DNA of 64,000 nt from Gillisia hiemivivida. Lineage in GTDB: Bacteria > Bacteroidota > Bacteroidia > Flavobacteriales > Flavobacteriaceae. The stretch covers positions 1-64,000 of the forward strand of contig NZ_VORY01000001.1 of the NCBI RefSeq assembly GCF_007997295.1, in the 5' to 3' direction. The translations under genes were made by a program, and so were the position numbers. Of the stretch, positions 44,414 to 53,354 are shown one piece after another (the first letter of the stretch is position 1; each line of letters starts with the position of its first letter). The notes under the pieces were generated by a model. The model was not told where the DNA came from. It did no database searches and saw only the letters and a list, made by a program, of their open reading frames with translations.

Positions 44414-45283
44414 AATTTTAAATTTAATTAGACTAATAGTATTGAAGATTGCCCTATTCTATGGAGTTTGAACAATTTTACAAAAAAATGTTGACGATTT
44501 GTGAACCTTTATGATTGATTTGAACGTTCTTCTTTCAAATAAGTGAAAAGACAAAATTTGCTCAGTTTATTATAATCGTTCTTCGGAAGTGCATTTAGAG
44601 ATAACATAAAATTGGATTTTAATGAACCGGAAGGTTGTCCATATTTTTCCTTAAGTTCATTAATCCTACATTATTAAATTATCATTTGAATTGCATGTTT
44701 AAGAGTTACAACATTGAATCCAGTTGTTAAGGCAATACTGCTCAAAGAAAGATTATACCTATACTCATTTCGTATTTGTAAGCCTATGAAAACATAAAAC
44801 CAAGACCAAAATCCTTATACCTGAAGGTTACTTATTCAGGTCTATAAAATACAGGCTAGTTAATCACATCATAGATCTGAAATTTACCTGGGTCAATGAA
44901 AGTGTGCTTAGGGAAATCCCTGTACCCTAAATCAGCTTCCCGTAAAATGAAATATGAGGAGTTTAGAAATGAGTTGTCCCAAAATGCGAATAAACTTTCT
45001 CCACTATCCTAGCAAATGTTTTTATTAAACAGGGTTGAATTTAGATAACAAAATTTTCCGGTTACAACTCAATATACATAAATCCCTATCCTTTCATCCA
45101 ACAATAATGGAACCACTTAACTTTTAATTAATCAAAGCTTAAAATCGAATTTTGAGAACTACTTCGAAAAATGTTTTCATTTGCGGGTGAAACTATATAT
45201 TATTTTAACACAGTAAATTTTATTAATAAAAATCAATAAAACAGTTATAAGAAGAAAAACAATTATTGAATTAGTCAAAGCCA
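44414..45283. other. Gene-poor stretch with degraded coding sequence
   Basis: No intact gene is visible. Two short minus-strand stretches look like fossil coding sequence: about 44,509-44,670 (separate entry) and about 44,675-44,800, which reads LSLSSIALTTGFNVVTLKHA. The remainder up to 45,283 has no structure that I can name. Confidence 0.4.
44509..44670 (-). pseudogene. Probable C-terminal remnant of an unknown gene
   Basis: About 53 codons read INELKEKYGQPSGSLKSNFM and onward to a stop, with normal amino-acid composition but no start and an in-frame stop just upstream. I read this as the tail of a degraded gene. The family is not recognised. Confidence 0.3.
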
Positions 45284-45319
45284 AAAACCCGCCTCTGTTC
45301 CAACAGGGACGGGTTTTTT
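45284..45319. terminator. Strong isolated terminator hairpin
   Basis: AAAACCCG and CGGGTTTT with CTGTT/AACAG inside form a hairpin flanked by A-runs on the left and T-runs on the right, so it could act in both directions. No intact gene ends at it, so it marks the end of a lost gene or of a small RNA. Confidence 0.6.
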
Positions 45320-45420
45320 CTATAATCAAATAATATAATGCCTAATTGAATTTAAAATGGAATTAACATGAAAATGCTTGGTGGCGGCGTTCATTAAATT
45401 AGCCCAAAAATAAAATCTAA

Positions 45421-45632
45421 AATAAAAAAATTACAATCATCGATTTTCGCCCTGCTGTTCTCAATAATGGCAATTGGGCAATCTCATTTAAAAGGTAGAT
45501 ATAATTGAAATGAATGTAATTATTTCTAAAGACAGGCAAATAGCGGTTTCTCATGAACTCTTTATCTTTTTTAAATATATGTTAGTAATCCTGAAGGGAA
45601 AGCAATTGAGTGTAAGAATATTGCTTAATATA
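45421..45632 (+). pseudogene. Decayed glycerophosphodiesterase gene
   Basis: A signal-peptide-like stretch (KKLQSSIFALLFSIMAIGQS) runs directly into IEMNVIISKDRQIAVSHE, which matches IEMDVVISKDHQVVVSHE of the intact GDPD gene at 49,387. Then, in another frame, YVSNPEGKAIE matches its YVSKPSGDIIA. The segment between signal peptide and active site, and everything after, is missing or frame-shifted. It is therefore a broken paralogue from a related but not identical gene. Confidence 0.7.
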
Positions 45633-45758
45633 AACTTCTGATTAACAAAACTCCGTCTTTTTTAAAAAGTTAATATAAACTTCACACCTTAACCTAAACT
45701 TTAGAAAAAGATAATTTAAGCAACAAGTTTACCTAACCTACTTTCAGAGCCAGCCCAT

Positions 45759-45766
45759 TACTTTTG
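45759..45766 (+). promoter_or_regulatory. Promoter -7 box of the PhoX-like gene
   Basis: TACTTTTG matches TAnnTTTG and lies 30 bases before the start codon. Confidence 0.55.
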
Positions 45767-45796
45767 AATTCAAATAATAACCAAACAATTTAAAAA

Positions 45797-47359
45797 ATGA
45801 AGAATTTAAAAATGGGAATTTGTAAACCACTCATCTTTGCGCTGCTGGCCTCTGTAATTATTAGTTGCGAGCCAGAAGACGGTGTGGATGGAATGGATGG
45901 CGCAAGAGGCGAGCAAGGGGAACCGGGGTCTCAAGGTCCTGCTGGTGAAAACGGTGAAGAATTTATACCAGAACCAATCATTTTTGCAAACAAATCTGCT
46001 TTAGAGCCTCTTGTACTAATTAACCCATCTTTTGGACAGGTTAAGGCTTACTCCCTTTTAAGTACTACCGATAATATTAATGGATTTAACCTGGCCGGTT
46101 CTGCCGATGGTGCTGGATTTCTAAACGATCCAGATAGCGATGGTTATATTTATGTAGTGAATAATGAAGACCATTATGCTGTATCAAGAGTTTATTTGGA
46201 CGAGAACCTTATTCCATATAAAGGTGATTATCTTTTGAATTCCGGGGTGGCAGATTATGCAAGACAGTGTTCAGGCACCATGTGGGAGGCTGCTATACAC
46301 GGTGGTTCAAGTGATCTTTTTCTGTCAGCTTCAGAAAGTATTAATTACGATGTAAAAGGTATTGATCCTTACATAGCAACTCCAACTCCTACAGCAGATT
46401 TTGGTTTGGATGCACTAGGAGAATTTTCCTGGGAAAATGCTGTTCCACTTCCTAAGGGAGCATTTAATGGCAAAACCATAATCATTGGCGGGGATGACGA
46501 TTCAAGTGGGTCAGAAGGTCAGGTTAGCATGTACTTGTCAGAAAATGGTGATGCCGATCTTGAAGGAGGTAAGATCTTGGTGCTTAGATTTAAAGAAGTT
46601 TCTGATGGTGCCGATGGAAAAATGGCTGTGGCAGATGGTACAACTTACAATGAAGGAGATCTTGATTTTCAAAAAGAATATGAAGTCGAATTTGTTGAAA
46701 TTCCTAGCGGTGCTTCAATGACAAAAAATGAAATGGAAACTGCATGTACCAATGTTAACGCTTCACAATTCATGAGAGTGGAAGATGTCGATTACGGGAA
46801 AGGTTCAGATGCCAATGCACGAATTGTATATTTCAATGTAACAGGACGTGGTCCTAATGCTGGAACTTATAATGACTGGGGAACCGTTTACAAACTTATT
46901 CTAGATGATAATGATCCAACACAAGGAAAATTAACGCAAATCATTAGTGGTAATACAGATACTAACAATATGGATGGTAACCTTGCTCAATTACAAAGCC
47001 CTGATAACATCTGTGTAACTGAAAATTTCGTTTACATTCAGGAAGATCCTAACTCTTTTGATCGTGGCCATAATGCTTACATTTATCAAAGTGATTTAAG
47101 TGGAAATAATATTAGCGTAGCGCTAAGAATTGTAGTAGATCAAACATTAGCTAAAGATTCTGGAACTCAGTTTTCAGGAGAATTTGGCTCGTTAATCGAT
47201 ATTTCTGATAAAATAGGCGTAGAAGGCACTTTCCTTCTGGCTGTGCAGCCCCACTATTGGAAGGATCCATTCTTCCAAGGTCTTGACGGTCATTTTAATT
47301 CGAACCGTGAGGATGATCAGGGATCTCAAATTGTACTTTTACAGGGACTTCCTAGGTAA
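45797..47359 (+). CDS. PhoX/DUF839-like lipoprotein with collagen-like segment
   Basis: A 520-residue lipoprotein; the signal ends at SVIISC. Residues about 30-52 form a short Gly-X-X collagen-like stretch (DGARGEQGEPGSQGPAGENG). The remainder is a propeller-like domain with CSGTMWEAAIHGG and LQSPDNICVTENFVYIQED, which recall the PhoX/DUF839 phosphatases. Negative residues are abundant, consistent with Ca2+ binding. It is probably a cell-surface or periplasmic enzyme that releases phosphate from organophosphates. The family call is moderate, since I see no complete PhoX active site. The di-heme peroxidase and GDPD follow. Confidence 0.6.
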   Translation: MKNLKMGICKPLIFALLASVIISCEPEDGVDGMDGARGEQGEPGSQGPAGENGEEFIPEPIIFANKSALEPLVLINPSFGQVKAYSLLSTTDNINGFNLAGSADGAGFLNDPDSDGYIYVVNNEDHYAVSRVYLDENLIPYKGDYLLNSGVADYARQCSGTMWEAAIHGGSSDLFLSASESINYDVKGIDPYIATPTPTADFGLDALGEFSWENAVPLPKGAFNGKTIIIGGDDDSSGSEGQVSMYLSENGDADLEGGKILVLRFKEVSDGADGKMAVADGTTYNEGDLDFQKEYEVEFVEIPSGASMTKNEMETACTNVNASQFMRVEDVDYGKGSDANARIVYFNVTGRGPNAGTYNDWGTVYKLILDDNDPTQGKLTQIISGNTDTNNMDGNLAQLQSPDNICVTENFVYIQEDPNSFDRGHNAYIYQSDLSGNNISVALRIVVDQTLAKDSGTQFSGEFGSLIDISDKIGVEGTFLLAVQPHYWKDPFFQGLDGHFNSNREDDQGSQIVLLQGLPR

Positions 47360-47378
47360 TTACAATATTTGATTTTAC

Positions 47379-47401
47379 AGGCTTCCGTTTTGCGGAAGCC
47401 T
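47379..47401 (+). terminator. Hairpin between the PhoX-like and peroxidase genes
   Basis: AGGCTTCCG and CGGAAGCCT form a perfect nine-bp stem with a five-base loop, followed by a weak T-rich stretch. It may reduce read-through into the peroxidase gene rather than stop it fully. Confidence 0.55.
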
Positions 47402-47432
47402 AATCCATTTTTGATTATAACTTAAAAACTAT

Positions 47433-49247
47433 ATGCGCATTCTAAAAATAGTACTTATCATTTTTATCGTTTTCATGACTTCCTGTAAACAATCGAATTC
47501 TGAAGAATATATTGTTAACTGGGACGAAACCCGGCAGTATTATCTTGTCCATCTTAAACAAGCCATTCAGGGCTTAAAAGAATTACAAACTAAAAATCCA
47601 GAGGACAGTAAAAATAAAAAGTTATTCGCTGAAATCAGAAGGGATTTTAAAATAGCTGAACCTTACGCCTCATATTTGAACCCTGAAGTCGGCCATCGGG
47701 CTAATGGTCCTGCTTTACCAGTTTTTAGGGAAGATAATGGAAGGGTGCTTGCACCTATTGGATTACAAAAAATAGAGGAAAGTATTTATGAAGGTGGAAT
47801 AAGTGAGGGAGATTTTCAGAAGGAAATTGAAAATACTGTTGGTCTGCTGAAGGTGCTTCAAACAAATATCGAAAAAAGAGAATTAACTCCACAGCGGTTT
47901 TTTGTAGCTATACAACAGCAACTAATGCGTGTTATCAGTTTTTCCATGTCAAATTTTGACACCCCAATAAGTTCTCAGGGTATAAAGGATGCTGCGTTGA
48001 CATTGGAAAGTTTAAGATCGGTCTATGAAAAAACATTACAGTACGATATTAAGACCAAAAAACCGGAATTGAACAAGGAATTTTTAGAAATTCTGAATGA
48101 AGCTGTAGCATTGGCAAATAATTATAATGGTGAAAATGAAGATTTTGATCGCTATGATTATATACGCAATTACCTGAACCCAATTACCAGAAAATGGAAA
48201 GAAATAAGGGATGAAAGCGATTATTGGGAAGGTTCTGAAGATTTCCCTTTCAATTTCAATGCACCTACCTTTTTCGAACCTGATTCTTTCAATTTACGAT
48301 ATTTCACTCCAACAGTCAACAGAAATCCAAACGAAGACGAGATTAGGTTAGGGGAAAAATTGTTTTTTGATCCTAATTTATCTGAAGGCGGACAGGTTTC
48401 CTGTGCTTCCTGTCATAATCCTGCTAAGGCATACCAGGATGGACTTCAAACGGCACTAGATAATAGTGGTAACTCCCTTGAACGAAATACTCCTGGACTT
48501 ATAAACGTAGCCTATCAGAAAAATTTTTTCTGGGATGGTCGTGCCGAAGATCTATTGAGCCAGATCAACCAGGTTTTTACCAATAAACGAGAATTTAATA
48601 CTGAAGTACACCAGTTTTCAAATAACATTCTAAAGGACAGCACCTACAAAAAATTGTTTAAAAAGACTTTCGGTAGGGTACCAAGAACCAATAAAGAAGT
48701 GGTTAAAGCAATTTCTTCCTATGTTTCCACACTGCAAGGTTTTGATTCAAAATTTGACAAGAATATTCGCGGGGAAGAAAATAACATGACAGATGAGGAA
48801 ATACTGGGATTCAATTTATTTATGGGAAAAGCCCTGTGTGCTACTTGCCATTTTATGCCTTTAACCAATGGAACAGTTCCACCATTTTTTAGTGAAACCG
48901 AAAGAGAAGTTATTGGTGTACCCGAAAGCGGAAAAAACGAAGTTTGGGCTGACGATCCGGGATTTTATGTTATGTATAAAGAACCTGCTCATTGGGGAAT
49001 GTTTAAAACTCCAACAATTAGAAATGTTGAAGTTACCGCACCTTATATGCATAATGGAATTTATGAAACACTTGAGGAAGTGATAGATTTTTATAACCAA
49101 GGGGGGGGTGATGGTCTTGGATTTGATATTCCGCATCAAACCCTTCCCTTTGATAATCTTGATCTGTCCCAAAAAGAGCAAAAGGCTTTAGTAGCTTACA
49201 TGAAAACTTTAACCGATGAAGGTAGACCTAGAAAGATTCCACAATAA
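47433..49247 (+). CDS. Di-heme cytochrome c peroxidase (MauG/CcpA family) with N-terminal extension, lipoprotein
   Basis: A 604-residue lipoprotein (signal ends VFMTSC). The N-terminal ~280 residues are helical and resemble the imelysin-like extensions found in some flavobacterial peroxidases. The C-terminal domain has two c-type heme sites, CASCH (324-328) and CATCH (469-473), and the ligand region TPTIRNVEVTAPYMHNG. It probably reduces peroxides, or oxidises a protein or ligand, in the periplasm. It is 73 bases after the PhoX-like gene and followed by GDPD in the same direction. Confidence 0.85.
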   Translation: MRILKIVLIIFIVFMTSCKQSNSEEYIVNWDETRQYYLVHLKQAIQGLKELQTKNPEDSKNKKLFAEIRRDFKIAEPYASYLNPEVGHRANGPALPVFREDNGRVLAPIGLQKIEESIYEGGISEGDFQKEIENTVGLLKVLQTNIEKRELTPQRFFVAIQQQLMRVISFSMSNFDTPISSQGIKDAALTLESLRSVYEKTLQYDIKTKKPELNKEFLEILNEAVALANNYNGENEDFDRYDYIRNYLNPITRKWKEIRDESDYWEGSEDFPFNFNAPTFFEPDSFNLRYFTPTVNRNPNEDEIRLGEKLFFDPNLSEGGQVSCASCHNPAKAYQDGLQTALDNSGNSLERNTPGLINVAYQKNFFWDGRAEDLLSQINQVFTNKREFNTEVHQFSNNILKDSTYKKLFKKTFGRVPRTNKEVVKAISSYVSTLQGFDSKFDKNIRGEENNMTDEEILGFNLFMGKALCATCHFMPLTNGTVPPFFSETEREVIGVPESGKNEVWADDPGFYVMYKEPAHWGMFKTPTIRNVEVTAPYMHNGIYETLEEVIDFYNQGGGDGLGFDIPHQTLPFDNLDLSQKEQKALVAYMKTLTDEGRPRKIPQ

Positions 49248-49386
49248 TGCAATAAAAAGAGAAGCCGGAATATTTGTTTAGTTGGGTTGTATTAGGTCTT
49301 TATCTTGCCAAATTTTAAATATGTTGGCAGAGTTTTATATTCCCAAAAGTCTCAACTTAGTGAAGGATATTTTCAAATTTATTATT

Positions 49387-50334
49387 ATGAGAAAAATAAA
49401 TATCATATTCATCGCTATTTTAGTGATGATTTCCTGTAAGAAAAATACAAGAAATAAAGAAACCTTAGAACCTCCTGTACGAATTTCCGAAATACAGGTG
49501 CATGGACATAGGGGAGAAAGAGGCTTGATGCCCGAAAACAGTATTCCCGGCTTTATTGCCGCTATTAATGATGGTGCAGATATAATTGAAATGGATGTGG
49601 TAATATCTAAAGATCATCAAGTGGTGGTTTCTCATGAGCCTTTTATGTCTTCAGTCTATGTCTCAAAACCTTCCGGGGACATCATAGCTAAAGCAGATGA
49701 GAAAAACTACAATTTGTACCAGATGCCGTATGACAGTATCAGGAAGTTCAATATTGGATTAAAAGGCAACAAATTCTTCCCGGAACAACAAAAAATTGCA
49801 GCCTATAAACCTCTGTTGTCAGAGGTAATAGGCAGTGTGCAAAATCACCTTAAAACCAATAACTTGAAACCAGTAGGTTACAACATTGAACTAAAATCTG
49901 ATAAAAAGGAATACGGAATTTCCCAGCCCCCTCCGCTAGAGTTTGTAAAATTGGTCATGGAAGTTCTGGAAAAAAACAAAATTCAGGGACCTGTCAATAT
50001 TCAGTCTTTTGACCCTGAAATTCTAAGGGTGGTGCATAAATTTTACCCTGATATGAAGCTTGCCTACCTGGTTTATGAAGAGGGAATTCAAAAAAATTTA
50101 GAGGAATTGGATTTTGTGCCTCAAATTTATAGTCCTTCTTATTCGCTCGTAAAAAACAAGGTATTTGTAGATTCAATAAAAGCATTAAATATGGAATTAA
50201 TACCGTGGACCGTTAATGATAAGCTTGCGATACGTAAAATGATTAACTTAGATGTACATGGAATCATAACCGATTTTCCTTTTAGGGTAAAAAAGGAAAT
50301 AACAAGGAATAAAAAGGTCTTAAAGAAATGGTAA
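49387..50334 (+). CDS. Glycerophosphodiester phosphodiesterase, lipoprotein
   Basis: A 315-residue GDPD. The signal ends at LVMISC, so it is a lipoprotein. The TIM-barrel active site shows HGHRGERGLMPENSIPGF (two catalytic His region), EMDVVISKDHQVVVSHEP (metal-binding Glu/Asp and second His) and NIELKSD. It cleaves glycerophosphodiesters to glycerol-3-phosphate and an alcohol, fitting a phosphate-scavenging role with the PhoX-like protein. I chose the Met just before the signal peptide; the longer frame adds 35 residues unlike a signal. A decayed paralogue lies at 45,421. Confidence 0.9.
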   Translation: MRKINIIFIAILVMISCKKNTRNKETLEPPVRISEIQVHGHRGERGLMPENSIPGFIAAINDGADIIEMDVVISKDHQVVVSHEPFMSSVYVSKPSGDIIAKADEKNYNLYQMPYDSIRKFNIGLKGNKFFPEQQKIAAYKPLLSEVIGSVQNHLKTNNLKPVGYNIELKSDKKEYGISQPPPLEFVKLVMEVLEKNKIQGPVNIQSFDPEILRVVHKFYPDMKLAYLVYEEGIQKNLEELDFVPQIYSPSYSLVKNKVFVDSIKALNMELIPWTVNDKLAIRKMINLDVHGIITDFPFRVKKEITRNKKVLKKW

Positions 50335-50656
50335 CCTTTAAATGATATTAAATAAATAAGAAATAGGTTATCATTCATTTTCTTTGAATCAATCTTTAAA
50401 GTTTGTTTGCTAACTAAAGATTATTGGATAATTAAGTGCACGAATGTAGGGTTTCGTGCACTTTTTTATTTTTATATATAAATTGCTTCAGAGAACTTAT
50501 CAGCAAAATATCTCCCCAAAAGTAATACTAAGTTTGATTTCAATTCTATTAGATGGAGAAAACGGGTTGACAACATGGTAAATTCTTAATTGTACTAACT
50601 AATTCATTTTTTTAAGGATTTTGCCAAAGCTTAAAATGACTTTGTTCTCAACTCCC
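50335..50656. other. Intergenic stretch with GDPD terminator
   Basis: It contains the strong terminator at 50,434-50,466; nothing else is identifiable. Confidence 0.5.
50434..50466 (+). terminator. Terminator after the GDPD gene
   Basis: AAGTGCACGAA and TTTCGTGCACTT form an 11-bp stem with a seven-base loop and a following T-run. Confidence 0.8.
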
Positions 50657-50923
50657 TTAACTAAGGCAATATTTACACAATTTTACATGTTCAAATTTTT
50701 CCTCTCCTGCTTTGAGAAGATCAGATAAGTTGCCAAAAAATCCAAGTTTTTTTCTCCCTTCCTCATCTGGAAGGAGATCGCAGGTGTTGATATGAATAAT
50801 ATGGATTTCATTAAGACGTGCTTTTTTCTCAATGTAAAAAGAGGAGACAGCTTCTCTTTTTATAAAAGGCAGGAATATATGATCTGAAAGAAATTTTCTA
50901 ATGTTCACTAATGATGTTTCCAT
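50657..50923 (-). CDS. Small hypothetical protein with C-terminal CxxC
   Basis: An 88-residue protein (start METSLVNIRKFL). It has a possible beta core (NEIHIIHINTCDLLPDEEG) and ends with HVKLCKYCLS, a CxxC pair that could bind metal. A longer frame begins 16 codons earlier. No domain is recognised. It stands alone, divergent from the hybrid kinase gene. Confidence 0.6.
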   Translation of the reverse strand: METSLVNIRKFLSDHIFLPFIKREAVSSFYIEKKARLNEIHIIHINTCDLLPDEEGRKKLGFFGNLSDLLKAGEEKFEHVKLCKYCLS

Positions 50924-51065
50924 TAAAATTAGGTAAGATTGATGATTTTTATATTGAGCCAAAATTATCAAATAGTAAAATTTTTGAAAAAAACTTGATC
51001 ATCAGGTATAGATAGAGCCTAAAATTAATTTTAAGTTCATACTAAACTAACTTCGCTCCCTAGTA

Positions 51066-53354
51066 TTGATCTTATTTTTGCAGAAATTAGCCCCTACTGC
51101 AATTTTGAAAATTCGATTAAAATCTCTGGTATTTCAAATATGGCTATCGTTTTTAGCCCTATCGTTCATTCTTGGATTATGGCTTTTCCTCTTTTTAAAA
51201 ACCCAGGATAAAACTGAGCATTTATCACACTTTTCCTCTGAGGTTACCCGCATTCAAAATGATTTTTCAGAAAATATAATCAATTATCAGAATTTCATTT
51301 TAAGCGGTTACAAAGAAGTGGATTTTTACACCAAGGATACCCAACCCGACATTAATAATTACCTGAAAAATCTTACAGCGATTCACTCGAGATTATTGAA
51401 CCTCGAACAAAATTCTGAAGAATATAAGATAGGGACCAATAGCCAATTCAGAGTACTGATTAGTAATAACAACCAACTTATCCAACTTGCCGATTCACTA
51501 AAAACCTTAATTAAATATCGCGGCTTCAAAGATTATGGTGTAGAAGGAAGGATGCGTAACTCAGCTCATGCACTGGAAGATTCCAGTTATATTATTAGGG
51601 CTGAAATATTGCAATTACGGAGGCATGAAAAAGACTTCTTGCTTAGAGGGGATGAACAGTACGAACTGAAATTTAATTCTTTACTGGACAGCCTTAAAAA
51701 AAGATATTTAGGAAAGAAGAAAATTCAAGGTTTGCTCAATCAGTATTCTGGCTCCTTTAACGAATATGTCGCATTGAGCAATATTTTAGGAATCTATTCG
51801 GAAAATGGTCTTTTAGTAGAAATAAAATCTGTACATCGGAAAATTAACGGGATATTTTCCAGCATGGAAGAGAAGAGTGCTGCACGCATCCTAGAACTAA
51901 ATAATCAGCATACCAATTACCTAATTATCCAAACGATTTTTATAGCCATCATAGCAATTTTTGTGAGTCTTTTTTTAGCAAAGACACTTACACATGATAT
52001 TAAACTGCTGAATGAAAATTTTAAATATTACATTAGTTCAGATTTCCTTAAAAACCAAGACAAAGAAATTTCTAAACCAGATTTTAAACCTTCTTCCATC
52101 GAGATTAAAAATCTATTTGCCAATTTCCAATTATTAAAGGAAACCCTCAATAAAACAGTGTTGCGTTTAAATAAGGAAGTAGAAAAATCAGAAAAAGCGG
52201 CCAATTATAAAACAAGGTTTCTGGCTAATATGAGTCACGAGATTCGTACACCGCTCAATGGAATTTTGGGAATGCTTCAACTTATAGGAATTGAGAAATT
52301 AAGCACTGAACAACAGAAGTCTCTTGAGGTAGCTGAATATTCTGCAAATCATCTGTTAGATGTAGTAAATATGATCCTTGATTATTCTAAACTGGAGGTT
52401 GGCAAAATGTCTGTTGATACACGTCCTATAGATCTAAGGCTCATCCTAAATAACTTAGAAGGAATTTTCCATTACCAAGCAATGGAGAAAAACCTGAAAT
52501 TTCTTGTTGAATGCGCAGAGGAAGTTCCTCAAAAAATTAATGCAGATTCTATGCGTATTCAACAAGTGCTCTTGAACCTCTTAAGCAACGCATTAAAGTT
52601 TACGCATCACGGTAGTGTACTCTTAAAAGTTTCTAAAGATTCAGAAACAGAGAATGAGGTAACCCTCAATTTTGAAGTGATAGATACTGGAGTTGGAATA
52701 AAGAAAAAAGATACATCCAAGCTTTTTGAAGCTTTTGAACAGCAAGATATTTCCACTACCCGTAAACATGGTGGAACCGGTCTTGGACTTACTATTACCA
52801 ATCAGCTAATAGAATTGATGGGAGGCCAGCTCCTGCTGGAAAGTCAAATAAACAAGGGGTCGAAATTTTATTTCAGTTTGTCTTCTGAAAAGGTGAGCAA
52901 TTCTTATAAGCAATCAACTAGCATCGGGAATTTTCAGAAGAAACCACCACCCTTGGGTGATTATAAGGTGCTGGTTGCTGAAGACAATAAAATTAACCAG
53001 TTAGTGATAGTTAAGATGCTGAACTTATTAGGTATAAATTCAGTACTGGCTAAAGATGGCAGGGAAGCCTATGAGCTTTTTCTTCTGGAGGATTTCGATC
53101 TTATTTTAATGGATATTCACATGCCTATACTGAATGGACTTGAAGCCACAAATATGATCAAGACACATTCAAAATATACAATAAGCAAGCCTCCAATAAT
53201 CGCCATTACCGCCAGTGCATTTGAAGAAGATCGCGATGAAGCACTTTCTAAAGGAATGGATGATTTTATTACCAAGCCCATCCTTTTCAAAGTACTTGTG
53301 TACACCATGAAGAAATACCTTCCACATTTGGTTAGTGCCAATACCTCATTTTAA
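51066..53354 (+). CDS. Membrane hybrid histidine kinase with receiver
   Basis: A 762-residue hybrid kinase. A first membrane helix (IWLSFLALSFILGLWLFLFL) and a second near residue 295 (IIQTIFIAIIAIFVSLFLA) bound a periplasmic helical sensor of the four-helix-bundle type. HisKA follows with H391 in MSHEIRTPLNGILG, then HATPase with NLLSNALKFTHHG, DTGVGIKKKD and HGGTGLGLTI, then a receiver with DLILMDIHMP and ITKPI. The start is a TTG, the only candidate before the first helix. It overlaps the GH1 3' end convergently by nine bases. The signal is unknown. Confidence 0.92.
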   Translation: MILFLQKLAPTAILKIRLKSLVFQIWLSFLALSFILGLWLFLFLKTQDKTEHLSHFSSEVTRIQNDFSENIINYQNFILSGYKEVDFYTKDTQPDINNYLKNLTAIHSRLLNLEQNSEEYKIGTNSQFRVLISNNNQLIQLADSLKTLIKYRGFKDYGVEGRMRNSAHALEDSSYIIRAEILQLRRHEKDFLLRGDEQYELKFNSLLDSLKKRYLGKKKIQGLLNQYSGSFNEYVALSNILGIYSENGLLVEIKSVHRKINGIFSSMEEKSAARILELNNQHTNYLIIQTIFIAIIAIFVSLFLAKTLTHDIKLLNENFKYYISSDFLKNQDKEISKPDFKPSSIEIKNLFANFQLLKETLNKTVLRLNKEVEKSEKAANYKTRFLANMSHEIRTPLNGILGMLQLIGIEKLSTEQQKSLEVAEYSANHLLDVVNMILDYSKLEVGKMSVDTRPIDLRLILNNLEGIFHYQAMEKNLKFLVECAEEVPQKINADSMRIQQVLLNLLSNALKFTHHGSVLLKVSKDSETENEVTLNFEVIDTGVGIKKKDTSKLFEAFEQQDISTTRKHGGTGLGLTITNQLIELMGGQLLLESQINKGSKFYFSLSSEKVSNSYKQSTSIGNFQKKPPPLGDYKVLVAEDNKINQLVIVKMLNLLGINSVLAKDGREAYELFLLEDFDLILMDIHMPILNGLEATNMIKTHSKYTISKPPIIAITASAFEEDRDEALSKGMDDFITKPILFKVLVYTMKKYLPHLVSANTSF

